A stretch of DNA of 64,000 nucleotides, from NCBI GenBank assembly GCA_035048485.1, contig CM068587.1, forward strand, positions 46,778,996-46,842,995, written 5' to 3'. Shown here piece by piece: positions 53,720 through 64,000 of this stretch (position 1 is its first letter; each line of letters starts with the position of its first letter). Origin of the DNA: Pteria penguin. Taxonomy: Eukaryota; Mollusca; Bivalvia; Pterioida; Pteriidae. The position numbers and the translations under genes are program-made. Under the pieces are notes generated by a model. It ran no database searches. It was not told the origin of the DNA and worked only from the letters and a program-made list of their open reading frames with translations.

Positions 53720-55186
53720 CTGGTTAGTGTGCACTCTGACCTTGACCTTGTTTCAACGTCATTACACAGCATTGGGTCATGTGTAAAATAAAATCTTCCA
53801 GCAACTTAACAAGAAGAAGTTATGGCCCAGACAATAATTCTGGCTATATGTGCACTGTGACATTGACATTGTAGATATTGCCTTGGTTCAAGGTCATAAC
53901 ACACCCTAATATCATGGACAATAATTGTGTAAAATATTATCTCCCTCCAAATTAAAAGGAAATAGTTACGACTCTGACAAGAACTCTGGCTATGTATGCA
54001 CTGTGACCTTGACCTTGTAGATTTGACCTTGGTTCAAAGCCATGGCACACTCTTGTGTCATAAACAACAATTGATCTCCCTCCAAATTAAAAGGAAGAAG
54101 ATATGGCCTGGACAATTTTCATAGACAGACAGACAGACGAACACACAGATGGACAACATGCTCTGTACAGTGTGATACATACCTTTGGATTACGCAAAAC
54201 AATGGTGTGAAATGCTATCCAGATCCTACATAGCAGTAAGGAGCTATGACCCATACAAGGATTTTGACAATGTGTGCATTGTGACCATGACCTTGGAAAT
54301 ATTATCTTGAGTCTAGGGTATGACACACCCTTGGGTCATGGACAATAATTTTGTGAAATATTATCCAGATCCAACCTGGCAGTAAGAAGTTATGGCATGT
54401 ACAAGGATTTTGGCTATGTGTGCATTGTGACCTTGACCTTGAAGATACGATCTTTGGTGGAGATCATGACACATCCTTGGACATGAACAACAATTGTGTA
54501 AAATGTTATCCAGATCCAACATAGCAGTAAGTAGTTATGGCTAAGACAAGAATTTTGAAAACTGTGCACATTGACCTTGAGATACGATCTTGAGTCAAGG
54601 TCATGACACACCCTTGGGTGATGGACAACAATTGTGTGATATATTATCCAAATCAATCTTGGCAGTAAGTTATGGCCCGGACAAGGATTTTGGCTGTGTG
54701 TGCACTGTGCCCTTGACTTTGAAGATATGACCTTGCGTCAAGGTCATGACACACCCTTGGGTCATCGAACACAATTGTGTCAAATATTATCCAGATCCGA
54801 TAAGGGGATAAGAGGATATGGCCCGGACAAGGATTTTGGCTATGTTTGCACTGGCCTTGAAGATATGACCATGGTCAAAGGTCATGACACACCTTTGGGT
54901 CATGGACAACAACTGTGTGAAATATTATCCAGATCTGATAAAGGGATAAGAAGTTAAGGCCTGGACAAAACTTTTTGCTATGTGTGCACTGTGACCTTAA
55001 CTTTGAAGATATGACCATGGGTCTACATCACGGCACACCCTTGGGTCATGTACAACAATTGTGTGAAATATTATCAAGAACCGACACGGGGTTAAGAAAT
55101 GGCCCGGGCACATGTGAACAGACCGACAGACAGACAGGGTGATTCCTATATACGGTACTCCCCCAAACTTTGCGGGGATATAAAAA
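53720..55186 (+). repeat. Nine-unit tandem array rich in TGACCTTG/TCAAGGTCA
   Basis: Units of about 120-146 bp (one longer) begin at about 53732, 53850, 53996, 54273, 54418, 54563, 54700, 54846 and 54980. Each runs 'gtgcactgtgaccttgacct', 'caaggtcatgacacaccctt', 'gacaacaattgtgtgaaata', 'ttatccagatcc', 'gttatggcccggacaaggat'. The array ends in (CAGA)n and 'cccccaaactttgcggggat', the look of a dispersed repeat terminus. Confidence 0.92.
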
Positions 55187-55839
55187 TGAATGTATTACTT
55201 CTTTTATCTCTCAGATTCCTATGAAATATTATAAGGATCAACTGGACCACCAAGAAATATATGCGAGGAATACTTTGGAAGGAGCATTCGTAAAACTTTA
55301 ATTGCTGTTACACCTGTGCACTGGTCCCCTATCTTCTTTGGTTAGGATCAACTACACCTGTAGAGAATAACTGTTTATCAAATTTCATTTACATCCACAA
55401 TATACATTTGTACTTCGGTTTGAGAAGCACTATAAGTTTAACTCCAAATAAGATGCAACAGACCTTCATAGAAGCTTAACTGAAATCAACAGAAGAGCAG
55501 TTATAAATATAAGTTGAAATTGACAAGTTATTCCAGAAAATATAACTCTGAATGTGATAAATATTTTTTCAGGATACATGTAACACATTGAATGAAGATA
55601 ATTCCAAAATTCTGATTTTTATGTCAACAGTTTCTTCTGAAAATTTAGTTCAATTTAAAGGTAAACGCCCCCCCCCCCCCCAAAAAAAAAATTATGGAGC
55701 AGAAACATGTGGAATTGATAAGGAGAGTTACAGCGAAAAGAATACAACAACCTCAACTAGCATCCTTTTTTGTAAAGAAAGTGGAAACAATAAACAACTA
55801 GAAAACAGACAAAGTCAGAAGGCCCCCGCAGGATGCCTG
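55187..55839. other. Intergenic, nothing supported
   Basis: A C-run/A-run junction at about 55669-55690; no gene. Confidence 0.4.
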
Positions 55840-56022
55840 TTACCATGACCTTGACCTTAATTTGGTACCAGCAGAAAGGTCTGGTCATAAGGAAGGCAGA
55901 TGCCAAAAATATGAAAGTCCTACTTCTAACGGTTCAATAGTTATGGTCAATGTTAAAGTTTTTCAAATGCAGATCAAAGATCACTGTCAAGGTCACATGA
56001 TAAAATGAAAGGACTTGAAAGT
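55840..56022 (+). repeat. Dispersed 'atgccaaatatgaaggccct'-type repeat, fragment
   Basis: 'ccttgaccttaatttggtac', 'cagatgccaaaaatatgaaa', 'gttatggtcaatgttaaag', 'gtcaaggtcacatgataaaa'. Related to the insert at about 56875-57240. Confidence 0.55.
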
Positions 56023-56686
56023 CCTCAAGTTCGGAATTGCATGGTCAAGTACATCAAAGGTAATAAAGTCGTGATCCACCAAGAGATCACACACTAAGCG
56101 TGTAATGTTTAGGATCAGTATTGACAAAAACACAGTCTGCGCACAGGTGCTCGTTTTCATATAATTTTATAAACAACGGTTCCGCCCTGTACACCCCCCG
56201 TACGTCTCCGTCTCGTACTATATAGTTATCTCATTCTCTCTTGTCACTTTTGATCTTGACAGTAGTGTGAAATTAGCAATCTGTAGAGTCTCCCGCTGTA
56301 CATGTTCATTTGGGGAAAACCACGTCTACACATGCAGATCTATAAAATAACTGGCTATTTTAGTAGCATTACACTATATATACGCTGGACGACATGCAGT
56401 CTTTTCGAATACTCGACGGAAAGTCCCGAAAAAGTACGATTGACATTATTGTGTAGCTGTGCCGTAATGTAAGAAGTACGCTACTAGTCCGTACCAGTAT
56501 CCGTTGTAATATTATAATTAATAAAACTTGAGAATATCGCTTCTTTATATAGCAGTGGAATTCAAAGTACTCTACAATCTTCTCGTCACAATGTGACACT
56601 GTATCAGTTACTTTTGTCAATGGGACCAGAATGTACCACTCTATCATGGATGAACTGCAGTACCTGTACCTGAATTAAGCAATCAG

Positions 56687-57479
56687 TAGAGATGTAACAA
56701 TACAACTTCTCATGATACAATACGTATCACAATACTTGAACAATGATATGATACATATCATGATGCACTTGTTAAATCAAGAAATCAGGTTTATATGATA
56801 TATTGCATTATAGTTTCATGAAGTATCCAGAAATAGTTTTTGAGAAAAAAGAAATACATAAGCAAATTCAGAGAATTGTGGTCCCCTGCTTTTGGGGTTC
56901 TATCAGTAAGGGTGCAGTGATCTGTGACATATTGTCATGGTTGTGCATGTCTACAGACACACATGCCAAATATGAAGGCCCTACGTCTTACGGTAAAAAA
57001 GTTACATTGAAGTAGGTCAAAGGTCACGGTCAAGGTCATATGATAAAAAATTGTGGTACCAACGGAAAGGTATTGCAATTAGGGACACAGATGCCAAATA
57101 TGAAGGCCCTACATCTTATGGTTAAAAAGTTATGACCAAGGTTAAAGTTTCTGTGACAGGCAGACAGACGGATGGACAAACAAACAGACGAATGAGATTT
57201 AATGCCCCCTTGCTTTCGAGAAAAATCAGTGGACAACAACTTAAGACTAGAAATGAAATACAAATAGACACAAAAACAAAAATCATGTTTTGACAATCTA
57301 TTTAGACGTTTGCTTTTGTATAATTAATTCTTTTGAAACATTTATATTTATCATCAAGAGTTATAAATTTTAATAAATTAAGGGGTATCAGCATTGTTGC
57401 CATATCGTTTGAGCTTTTTCCTGTGTCATATACATGTATTGCGATATATATCATATCGCCGTATATCGTTATGTCCCTA
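56687..57479. mobile_element. hAT-type non-autonomous transposon, copy 2, with nested insert
   Basis: Ends TAGAGATGTAACA and the inverse of TAGGGACATAACG. Flanked by a perfect 8-bp duplication gcaatcag at 56679-56686 and 57480-57487. The outer sequence matches 7416-9161 ('atcatgatgcacttgttaaa', 'gtttcatgaagtatccagaa', 'tcgtttgagctttttcctgt') but has only one to two units of the tandem repeat. About 365 bp of another repeat sits inside. Confidence 0.88.
56875..57240 (+). repeat. Dispersed repeat nested in hAT copy 2
   Basis: Two phrases 'atgccaaatatgaaggccct' at about 56964 and 57090 show an internal duplication of about 126 bp. Then 'aaggttaaagtttctgtgac', (CAGA)n and 'atgcccccttgctttcga'. 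The sequence is absent from the other hAT copy at this place. Confidence 0.65.
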
Positions 57480-57487
57480 GCAATCAG

Positions 57488-58190
57488 TTGTCTGAAAAAC
57501 ACATTATTTGATATCCCCTATCCTAAGAGGACAGACATTTTTTCTCCTTTTCTTACAAGTGTCAGAGCAATTAAAGCAGGTATGAAAGCATGTGTCTGAA
57601 AATATACATGTATATCATAACAATATGTAAAACGTATTTCAAGTTCATATTCTATTGTATGTGTATTCTTACTATATGCATATCCCACTCTGAAAATAAC
57701 AATTGGTTATTCCAAAATTTCAAATACAACTGCATTTTTCTCTGATGTAATATTTATTAGCAAAATGAAAGCATTAGAATATTACAAGTTTTGTTATTCA
57801 AAAAGTCTCAACATGTATCTTTTCAATCAAATATAAAGTCAATGATGTAGAATTTAATAAAGTTACTGAACCAACAAATTCATCAAGTTAACAGACTTAT
57901 AGTTATCTGTTCATTTCAGATTTTCTACCTAATTTTGAGAGATGCTTAACCCTAGAGATTCTGAGTGTTTGAAGGAAGAAATGTTATCCATTTTTCAATA
58001 ATGTAACTTCTACCAGGCATACAGATAGACAGATGAATGCCAAACAAATAGATCCCTATAAGTTTCATTCCTTTACACACACACACACACAAAATAAAAA
58101 ATTCTCAAAGTAGCTTTTCATAATGGAAACTAATTACTTTGCTTTAATTAAGTGAAAGTATCTTTTGTAATTTTGTCTTAAATAGGAATA
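57488..58190. other. Intergenic, nothing supported
   Basis: AT-rich, with a short (CA)n at 58077-58091. Confidence 0.4.
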
Positions 58191-58388
58191 CTGTCGGGAA
58201 GATAAATCTGGATGTGAGGTAAATCCAGAGGGTCTGTTAAAATCATATTCACTGAATAAATTTTAAAATGTCCATTGGAATAAAGTTTAAAAAGATGTTG
58301 TTCTTTCCAGTTGTGCTGTTAAAATTACTTGAAATGCTCAATAAGTAACAAAAATAACGACTGTGCAGATATACAGCTCTTCGAACAG
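58191..58388. mobile_element. MITE-TA element, copy 3 (198 bp)
   Basis: Left CTGTCGGGAAGATAAATCTG, right inverse CTGTACTGTTCGAAGAG is decayed but ends in CAG. TA flanks it on both sides, the clearest target duplication of the three copies. It lies in the region just downstream of the mea1 gene. Confidence 0.75.
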
Positions 58389-58537
58389 TACAGTGAATAT
58401 TCTAACTATAAATCCACAAATAACCACCTTGAAACGTTGCACCTACCATTAATGGTGGTGTTTGCATGGTAATTGATAAGTAATACCACAAATTTTACAA
58501 AAATGAATCTACATAAAACATAAAGATGTTCCAGGCA

Positions 58538-58543
58538 TTTAAT
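58538..58543 (-). terminator. Candidate polyadenylation signal (ATTAAA) of mea1
   Basis: The minus strand reads ATTAAA about 135 bp past the mea1 stop codon. It is the only near-consensus hexamer I noted in the expected interval; usage is unproven. Confidence 0.3.
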
Positions 58544-58675
58544 TAAGTGTGTTAATCCCCTGTTTCAGCAAGTATAAACTGAAATAATCTACCTGCTATT
58601 ATACATTCACCACATGTATCAATGCACAATGCATAACCATTGTTACACACATTTTTTCGTAAAACCATCAACATT

Positions 58676-58894
58676 TTAAGCCTTTTTATTTTTCAATTGC
58701 ACCAATTTCTCTTTCCATTGTTCATCAGATATCTCTCTTGCCCATTCTGGAATGCTGTTCTCTGGTAATGAGAATTTTGACATGGTCGATTTTATTTGAT
58801 TGCTCTGGTCAGGGTTCAATGAAATGTCTCTTCCAGAACAATGGGACTGGTTCCATAGCAAGTCTTTTGACTGAGAAGGAGGCAGATCTGGCAT
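58676..58894 (-). CDS. mea1: mea1 coding exon 2 (conserved C-terminus)
   Basis: Encodes residues 115-186, from MPDLPPSQSKD to the terminal LKNKKA with TAA at 58678-58676. The acceptor is ttttgtttag, directly before the ATG codon that reads here as an internal methionine. It contains the diagnostic PEWAREISDEQW stretch. Confidence 0.9.
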   Translation of the reverse strand: MPDLPPSQSKDLLWNQSHCSGRDISLNPDQSNQIKSTMSKFSLPENSIPEWAREISDEQWKEKLVQLKNKKA

Positions 58895-59894
58895 CTAAAC
58901 AAAAGGAAGAGTAATTCAGAATTCTTGCTCGAAGACCCAATATGAATTCGAAAAAATGAAATCTAAAATACACATAGATCAAACATGTATTACATGTATA
59001 TTTGACATGCATTAACTACATGTATGTGTCCTTGAAATTAGGAGTTGCATATAGTATTTGGGAAATGTCAGAAAATGCTGCCACAATCAATCTTATTACA
59101 ATCTGACTCGTAATTCCTGTGCTCTACGACTTCCTTTACGGTAAGAGCGCAGAAATTACAAGTCAAATTTTAATTGAGATATCGCCAGATCCAACTTAAA
59201 CCATGCCCATTATGAAGTTGCATTGTAACGTTACACTTATATTCATGTTTGACAGGCCATTTATTTATGACGTCATGATGAAAAGTTGCGTCAAAAGGTG
59301 AAATGTCAGATAACTGAAAATCAGTGAATTAGATTGCTGCCATGATAAAAGTATAGTCTAATATTTCTGATAAAATAAGAGTCTGCATCCCAGTGATTTT
59401 GAAAACACAAGACTTATTCCAGATCTGACAATAAAATAGTTCTATGTCTGTCTATTAAGAATTTTGGATCTGTCTATTTAAACCAAAACATCTGGATCTG
59501 ACACTTCATATTTATATATCTATCTCAAAGGTCAAATTCAATTTCAACCTACCTGCATATAGGAAGGTGTACTGCCTCCAGCTGTGTGCAGTCCATGTGG
59601 TACCGACAGTGTCTGTTCTACATGCCTGTCTACATTGTTCCTTGCTCTATCTACTCCGCTAGCCTCCACAGGACTCTGCTCCTCAAGGTCACTATTTTCA
59701 CTTTCATTATCACTATGATCAATGTCTTGAGGTAGCATCTGATAACCGTTCATTCCATCGTTTTCTACGTCATCGTCATCGCTGTCAGTACTGTTCTGAT
59801 CTATGATAAAATCTGGTGGATCCATGACATCTACGTCATTGTGATCTGGATTCTGATGTGGACCTTTATCTTCAGGTTGTGGAACAGGGGCCAT
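58676..59894 (-). CDS. mea1: MEA1 (male-enhanced antigen 1) homologue, two coding exons (gene span)
   Basis: Joining 59894-59553 to 58894-58676 on the minus strand gives 186 codons plus stop. The intron is phase 0 with donor cag|gtaggt and acceptor cttttgtttag. The length is close to vertebrate MEA1. Residues 1-90 are acidic and disordered, with an aspartate run at 39-42 and a GYQ motif at 50-52 like the GYSYQPL region of MEA1. The C-terminus carries the family signature, IPEWAREISDEQW at residues 162-174, preceded by a Lys-Ser-Thr-Met segment matching the conserved helix. MEA1 is named for expression in mammalian testis; its molecular function is unknown. The ATG at 59894 sits in ccATGg context and an in-frame TAA lies just upstream, so the start is firm. 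Confidence 0.9.
59178..59316 (+). repeat. Dispersed 139-bp repeat R1, copy 2, in mea1 intron
   Basis: Matches 10541-10679; here one TGACGTCA remains. It sits inside the single coding intron (58895-59552) of mea1. Confidence 0.7.
59553..59894 (-). CDS. mea1: mea1 coding exon 1
   Basis: Encodes residues 1-114, the acidic N-terminal half, ending GGSTPSYMQ. The donor gtaggt begins at 59552. Reading through gives only Val-Gly-stop, so the exon ends here. Confidence 0.88.
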
Positions 59895-59954
59895 GGATAA
59901 TTAAAGTTTATAAATTGAGTTGTAGATGGTGGTATTCTTACATCATCAAAACCT
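59895..59954 (-). other. mea1 5' UTR segment with upstream splice acceptor
   Basis: On the minus strand, ttttttctgatttcag ends at 59953, a strong acceptor. The 58 nt from there to the ATG contain in-frame stops, so this is untranslated. It implies at least one non-coding first exon upstream, which I cannot locate. Confidence 0.6.
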
Positions 59955-60036
59955 GAAATCAGAAAAAAGTAAAATGCAATTGTTCTTGCCGTTCAAGACT
60001 TGTTAATTTGAAAATGACGGAATATCGAATATTAAA

Positions 60037-60505
60037 CAGGTTGAGGGCAACCTCTCATTTGAGAGATAATCACTCAAATGAGTAACTATCTCTCTTTTAT
60101 CTCTCTTTTCAGTAATCAATTTCAAGGAATGAACAGAAGTAAACAAGTACTAAAAAATGAAATTTTGGAATTATGATTTGAAATTCAAAAGGGCACATGT
60201 TTACAATATACTGACTATAGTTTACAAAATAAGTTGACATTTTTAACTTACTGTTTTGGAGTTTATAGCTGCACAAATGTTGCAGCTATAAACTCCAAAT
60301 TGGTAAGTTGAAAAGGTCAACTTCCTTTGTATTTTATGTTCAGTATATTATAAGGATATGCCCTTTTAAGTTTAAGTCAAAATTTTGAAACTTTAATTTT
60401 TAGTACTTGTTTACTTCTGTTCATTCCTTGAAATTGATTAAAGAAAACAAAGATAGTTATTCATTTGAGTGTTTATCTCTCAAATGAGAGGTTGCCCTTT
60501 ACCTG
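60037..60505. mobile_element. 469-bp foldback (palindromic) element upstream of mea1
   Basis: Arms of about 220-225 bp, 60037-60265 and about 60280-60505, are inverted copies with roughly 80-85% identity by eye. Ends read CAGGTTGAGGGCAACCTCTC and, inverted, CAGGTAAAGGGCAACCTCTC. The centre is a tight hairpin of 'tttggagtttatagctgca'. It lies directly upstream of the 5' UTR acceptor of mea1, so probably in its first intron or promoter. Confidence 0.85.
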
Positions 60506-60670
60506 CTAAATGTTGCAGGTTAGTATACATACCAAAACGACCACGTATTGGTAACAAAAGTTACATTCAATTTTGTTTCATGAAGCCTTTACTCACAAAA
60601 CAGTAGTCCCATAATAACTGCTAAATTAATTTATTCACAAATTCACAATATGTCTACATATAATTTGAAA

Positions 60671-60942
60671 GCCAGCATGGCCCAGTTAATGGGTGCTCGG
60701 CTTGTGAATGAGAGGTCCCAGGTTTGACTCTCATCATGGGCACATGAATGTCCTATCTATCTTTTGTAGCAAGGTCCTGTGTCATGGAAGGTGTAGCAGG
60801 TAAAAAATCTCAGAGTCATTCGCGTAGGTCTGTTGCAAAGGTATAAATTTCTATGCAATGGATCAAACAGATGCTGTCACCATATACGTGAAATAAACAT
60901 GGAGTGATGTAAAACAATAATAAATAAATCAATCAATCAATC
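60671..60942 (+). mobile_element. SINE copy (family 1), full-length, diverged
   Basis: Head 'gccagcatggcccagttaat' (A-box-like) and 'cccaggtttgactctc' (decayed B box), core 'cgcgtaggtctgttgcaaag', 'cagatgctgtcaccatatac' and an (ATCA)n tail. Confidence 0.75.
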
Positions 60943-62337
60943 TACAAATAATTTGAAGGAGAACTTGCATAAATCAAAGGTAGGCCCATATTTGTATGTT
61001 TCTTTCTTGTTTTGTCAGGCTTCTGTTAAGATCAATGCTGAAATTTATTTCATTTTCTTTTTTTCTCCCAGTGGTATATGTAATTATTAAAGATGACAAT
61101 AAAGTATAAATATAATTACAAGATGATACTCTCTCCTCAAATTTTTGCCACTCTGTCTTTTTAAAGAATAGTGATGCATATAATCATCATGTAAAACTTT
61201 TTTGCAATAAAAGATTTTATACACAAACCAGTAACAATGTAACATTATCTCTAATACTTTGATGGAACATGAGCTTTAGGTAACATTTGTATTTTGTCCC
61301 TAGATGAAAGCCAAGAGGCCAAAATCTACTGCCCTGTTATTTTTAGTAAAAGTTGTTTCCCTTTAACTTCTTCATCTTATCCCAAAGTTACTAACATCAA
61401 ATTCACTGGAAATGTTTATGAAATATTTCACCTAATCAGCAATTAATTTTGGTACGAGTATGTTGGACAAGGTCATTAGGTCAAAGATTTTGGCAAGGAT
61501 ACTCATGTACTGTAAATGTGGAAAGTTTCCATTTGCTCTGATTTATTGATATAAAACTGGCCAGAAAAAAAATAAAGTGACTTTTGATATATAGGATTTA
61601 TGATAAATGGAAAACTGTTTGTTAAATAATTAGATGTGCTGGAAATTTACTTTGTTTGATATAATACTGAACAGATTATATCACCACTATAAGTTTATAT
61701 TACATTGAAATGTAATCTGGTACACAGTACACAGCACTTTTCGTTTTAATTTGTTCAAAGGTGCCTGAACCTTTACTTTTGGGGATTTTTTGTTCCATTT
61801 GCAGAATGCTAGAAGATCAATGTTTAGGAAAAATTTAGACAAATTTAGGGGAAAAATCAATGAAATTTCCTTTGGGAAGGGTACTTATATTGGACATGAT
61901 CTGAAGAAAAAAAAGCAAACCAAAAAAAAAAAAAATACTGTTGTGCAATCAGCCCTTTCAGATGGTTAGCTTCAAACCTGAAAGAAAAGTAATCTCTTAT
62001 AATTGCTGAGCAATATTTCAATAGTTTCAGGTTTTGTTGCTAACCATCTTGAAAATCTGTTAGGCATATATAAATTGTAAGAATGGAGCTATCTTGAATA
62101 GGTCATTTTGAGTGAGAAACCACAGGAGTTCAATATTCATTGAGTAAACAAGCCATGACGTTGCAAATACCTCCTCTCTCAGACATATATCTGAACTTAG
62201 ATACAAGTCTGAATTGGGGGGGGGGGGAGTGTTTGCGACGTTGCAGAAAGTTTAGTACAGTTTACTCATTGAATATCAAACTCTTGAGGTGAAACGTGAC
62301 ACACAACTTCATGTAGTCTTTCTGGTTAACAGAAGTT
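60943..62337. other. Intergenic, nothing supported
   Basis: AT-rich; a G-run at 62216-62227. No gene or clear repeat terminus. Confidence 0.4.
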
Positions 62338-63403
62338 TTGGCCCTTTTCGAGTTCGGCCCCAAGAGGTTTCGGCCCTTTTCCAGTTCGGCCCTTGAGGCT
62401 TTGGTCCCCAATATTAATTTCAATGTAAGTTGACATAATACAAGTTAAAATTGTTACCGAGTTTATTCTGGGATTATTTAAATTAAAACCTAAGTTTCAT
62501 TTTCAAGAAATGAAATGGTGCAGACAATTGCTTGACATTTTGGGTTAACTACCTGCTCATGCTTTGCTACTAACGAGGAAAATGAATGAGCTGAAGAGAA
62601 ATTAGAGTTATCTTCCTTTGCTTCCTCAAGTTGGAATTACAAATTTGTAAAAGAAATTTACCGTAAGGAGATGAAATTATCGGCAATATCCCGTTATTTA
62701 CCTCACAGTCTCTAAAATATTTTACAATGTCTTGTTTTACTCTGCATAATACTAAATATAACAAAGGGAAATTAATAAAACTACAAATATTTTCAAAGTT
62801 GGCATGACATTACTGTCTATGTTCTTCTATGTAAATAACTGAGGAGTCTGCTAATGACACTTAGGGTAAAACTCAAGGTTTTTGTAAGCAACAATACAAC
62901 TTTAAGTTCTTTTGTATCAGTTCTAAGGGGTGTTTCTCATAAAACATGATCGGAAATGTGTTAAACATGTATTCAAAATTTATTATTGAATGATGAAATA
63001 ATTTGTTTATTCCTTTTTATCAAAATTCCTACTGGAATAAGCATTGCTCTCTATGATAAAGTCTGATGCTTTACCCCAAATGTTCTGAATGCCTGCTATC
63101 AGATACCTGGATGTCGACTTCGAAATTAAAATAGAATCAATTATTACATACAACGTGCAAGAGACAAACATGTATGTACACAATATCTTCTTCTTCTTCC
63201 AATACGAAGTGTACTCAAAAGCCGAGCATTATACTTCATGTGGCAGTCAAGATAAAAGCCTCACATGGCAAAATGATACATGCATATATGTCTCTGAACG
63301 TACATTATTGGTGAAGGCTGTGGGGCTTATAACAGATATATTTTATTTAACACATTTTATGATTTTATAACGGGCCAACACAAAAAGGGCCGAAACCTCT
63401 GGA
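62338..63403. mobile_element. Composite element with 'aggtttcggccctttt' inverted ends
   Basis: The left end has repeated 'ttcggcccttttcgagttcg'-type steps (62340-62402). The right end (63374-63402) is the inverse of 'ccagaggtttcggcccttt'. It encloses an inverted copy of repeat R3. Confidence 0.55.
62795..63098 (-). repeat. Dispersed repeat R3, copy 3 (inverted)
   Basis: Minus strand: 'catttggggtaaagcatcag', 'actttatcatagagagcaat', 'cacatttccgatcatg', 'aaaccttgagttttacccta', 'gtaatgtcatgccaa'. Confidence 0.7.
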
Positions 63404-64000
63404 AACTGTCTCTGATAACACGTCATAGCCTACTCGAGAGCAACCAGAGACTGGGATATTCAGTACACATCGAACCATAAATCACTTACATGACAAATTT
63501 CAAACAATAGACAATAATAAACAAGTTTATCGCTCTGTCATTCTTGGAAAATAAACATCATCTACACCAATTCGACGCTTATATTATGACTTGCATATAA
63601 GATTTCACAAACATTTAAAAGATCTAATTTAACGCCCTACTTTCATTTTGTTGCACACTAAAATCTAGAATCCAAGGTGGAACCGCACCTTCGGTTTGGA
63701 AATGCAACTTTCAAGTGTAAGTCCGGATAGATGTTGCTTTTATCATAAATGTGCATGACTGAAAGTATTCTATTTTGTTAAATTTTAACTGTGATAAGTA
63801 AACCTTGATGAAACTAAGACAGCCCCCCACCCCAAAAGTGTCAAAAGCTTAAACTGTTAAAACCATTTCATTTTGAATTTGAGGCTTTGCAACATCAAGG
63901 TTTACATTTCATAGTAATTATATTATATATATTATATTATACATTGATAAGTCTGTGTTCCTCTGAGCAATTAACAACCAAGTGACCTTTCCTAAGGTAG
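63404..64000. other. Intergenic, nothing supported
   Basis: No gene or repeat recognised up to the window end. Confidence 0.4.

Overview
This is an AT-rich, repeat-saturated eukaryotic window, most probably from a bivalve mollusc. That assignment rests on three things: a diverged copy (about 47010-47317) of a dispersed repeat I recognise from mussel and oyster sequence, many copies of a tRNA-derived SINE with an ATCA-type tail, and frequent 'tgaccttgacctt' repeats. Nothing bacterial or viral is visible: no operons, ribosomal genes or CRISPR arrays.

Two protein-coding genes can be supported. The first is a plus-strand SPEC3/stum-family gene of three coding exons (14818-15073, 42682-42864, 44802-45325). 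Its splice phases agree exactly and give a 320-residue two-pass membrane protein; intron 1 is about 27.6 kb. The second is a minus-strand MEA1 (male-enhanced antigen 1) homologue of two coding exons (59894-59553 and 58894-58676). It encodes 186 residues, and a 5' UTR splice acceptor is visible just upstream of the start codon. The genes converge (tail to tail), with about 13 kb of repeats between them.

Layout: 1-14.1 kb is intergenic, with SINEs, a SINE enclosed in a terminal-inverted-repeat (TIR) element, and a 1.75-kb hAT-type non-autonomous transposon filled with a minisatellite. From 14.1 to 14.8 kb is the presumed 5' region of the stum-like gene, with a near-consensus CTCF-like site. From 15 to 44.8 kb lie its introns, full of (TA)n tracts, a 26-bp minisatellite, SINEs and small TIR elements. 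From 45.3 to 58.7 kb come more SINEs, hairpin-ended repeats, a 9-unit array rich in TGACCT/AGGTCA motifs and a second hAT copy. From 58.7 to 60.5 kb is the MEA1 gene, with a 469-bp foldback palindrome just upstream. From 60.5 to 64 kb are a SINE and a composite inverted-repeat element.

No transposase or reverse transcriptase reading frame is visible, so every mobile element here is non-autonomous and depends on enzymes encoded elsewhere. The best-supported new-looking items are two hAT copies with perfect 8-bp target duplications (one with an internal satellite expansion), a three-copy TA-target MITE with doubled TIR motifs, a hairpin-bounded repeat family, and the long foldback next to MEA1.
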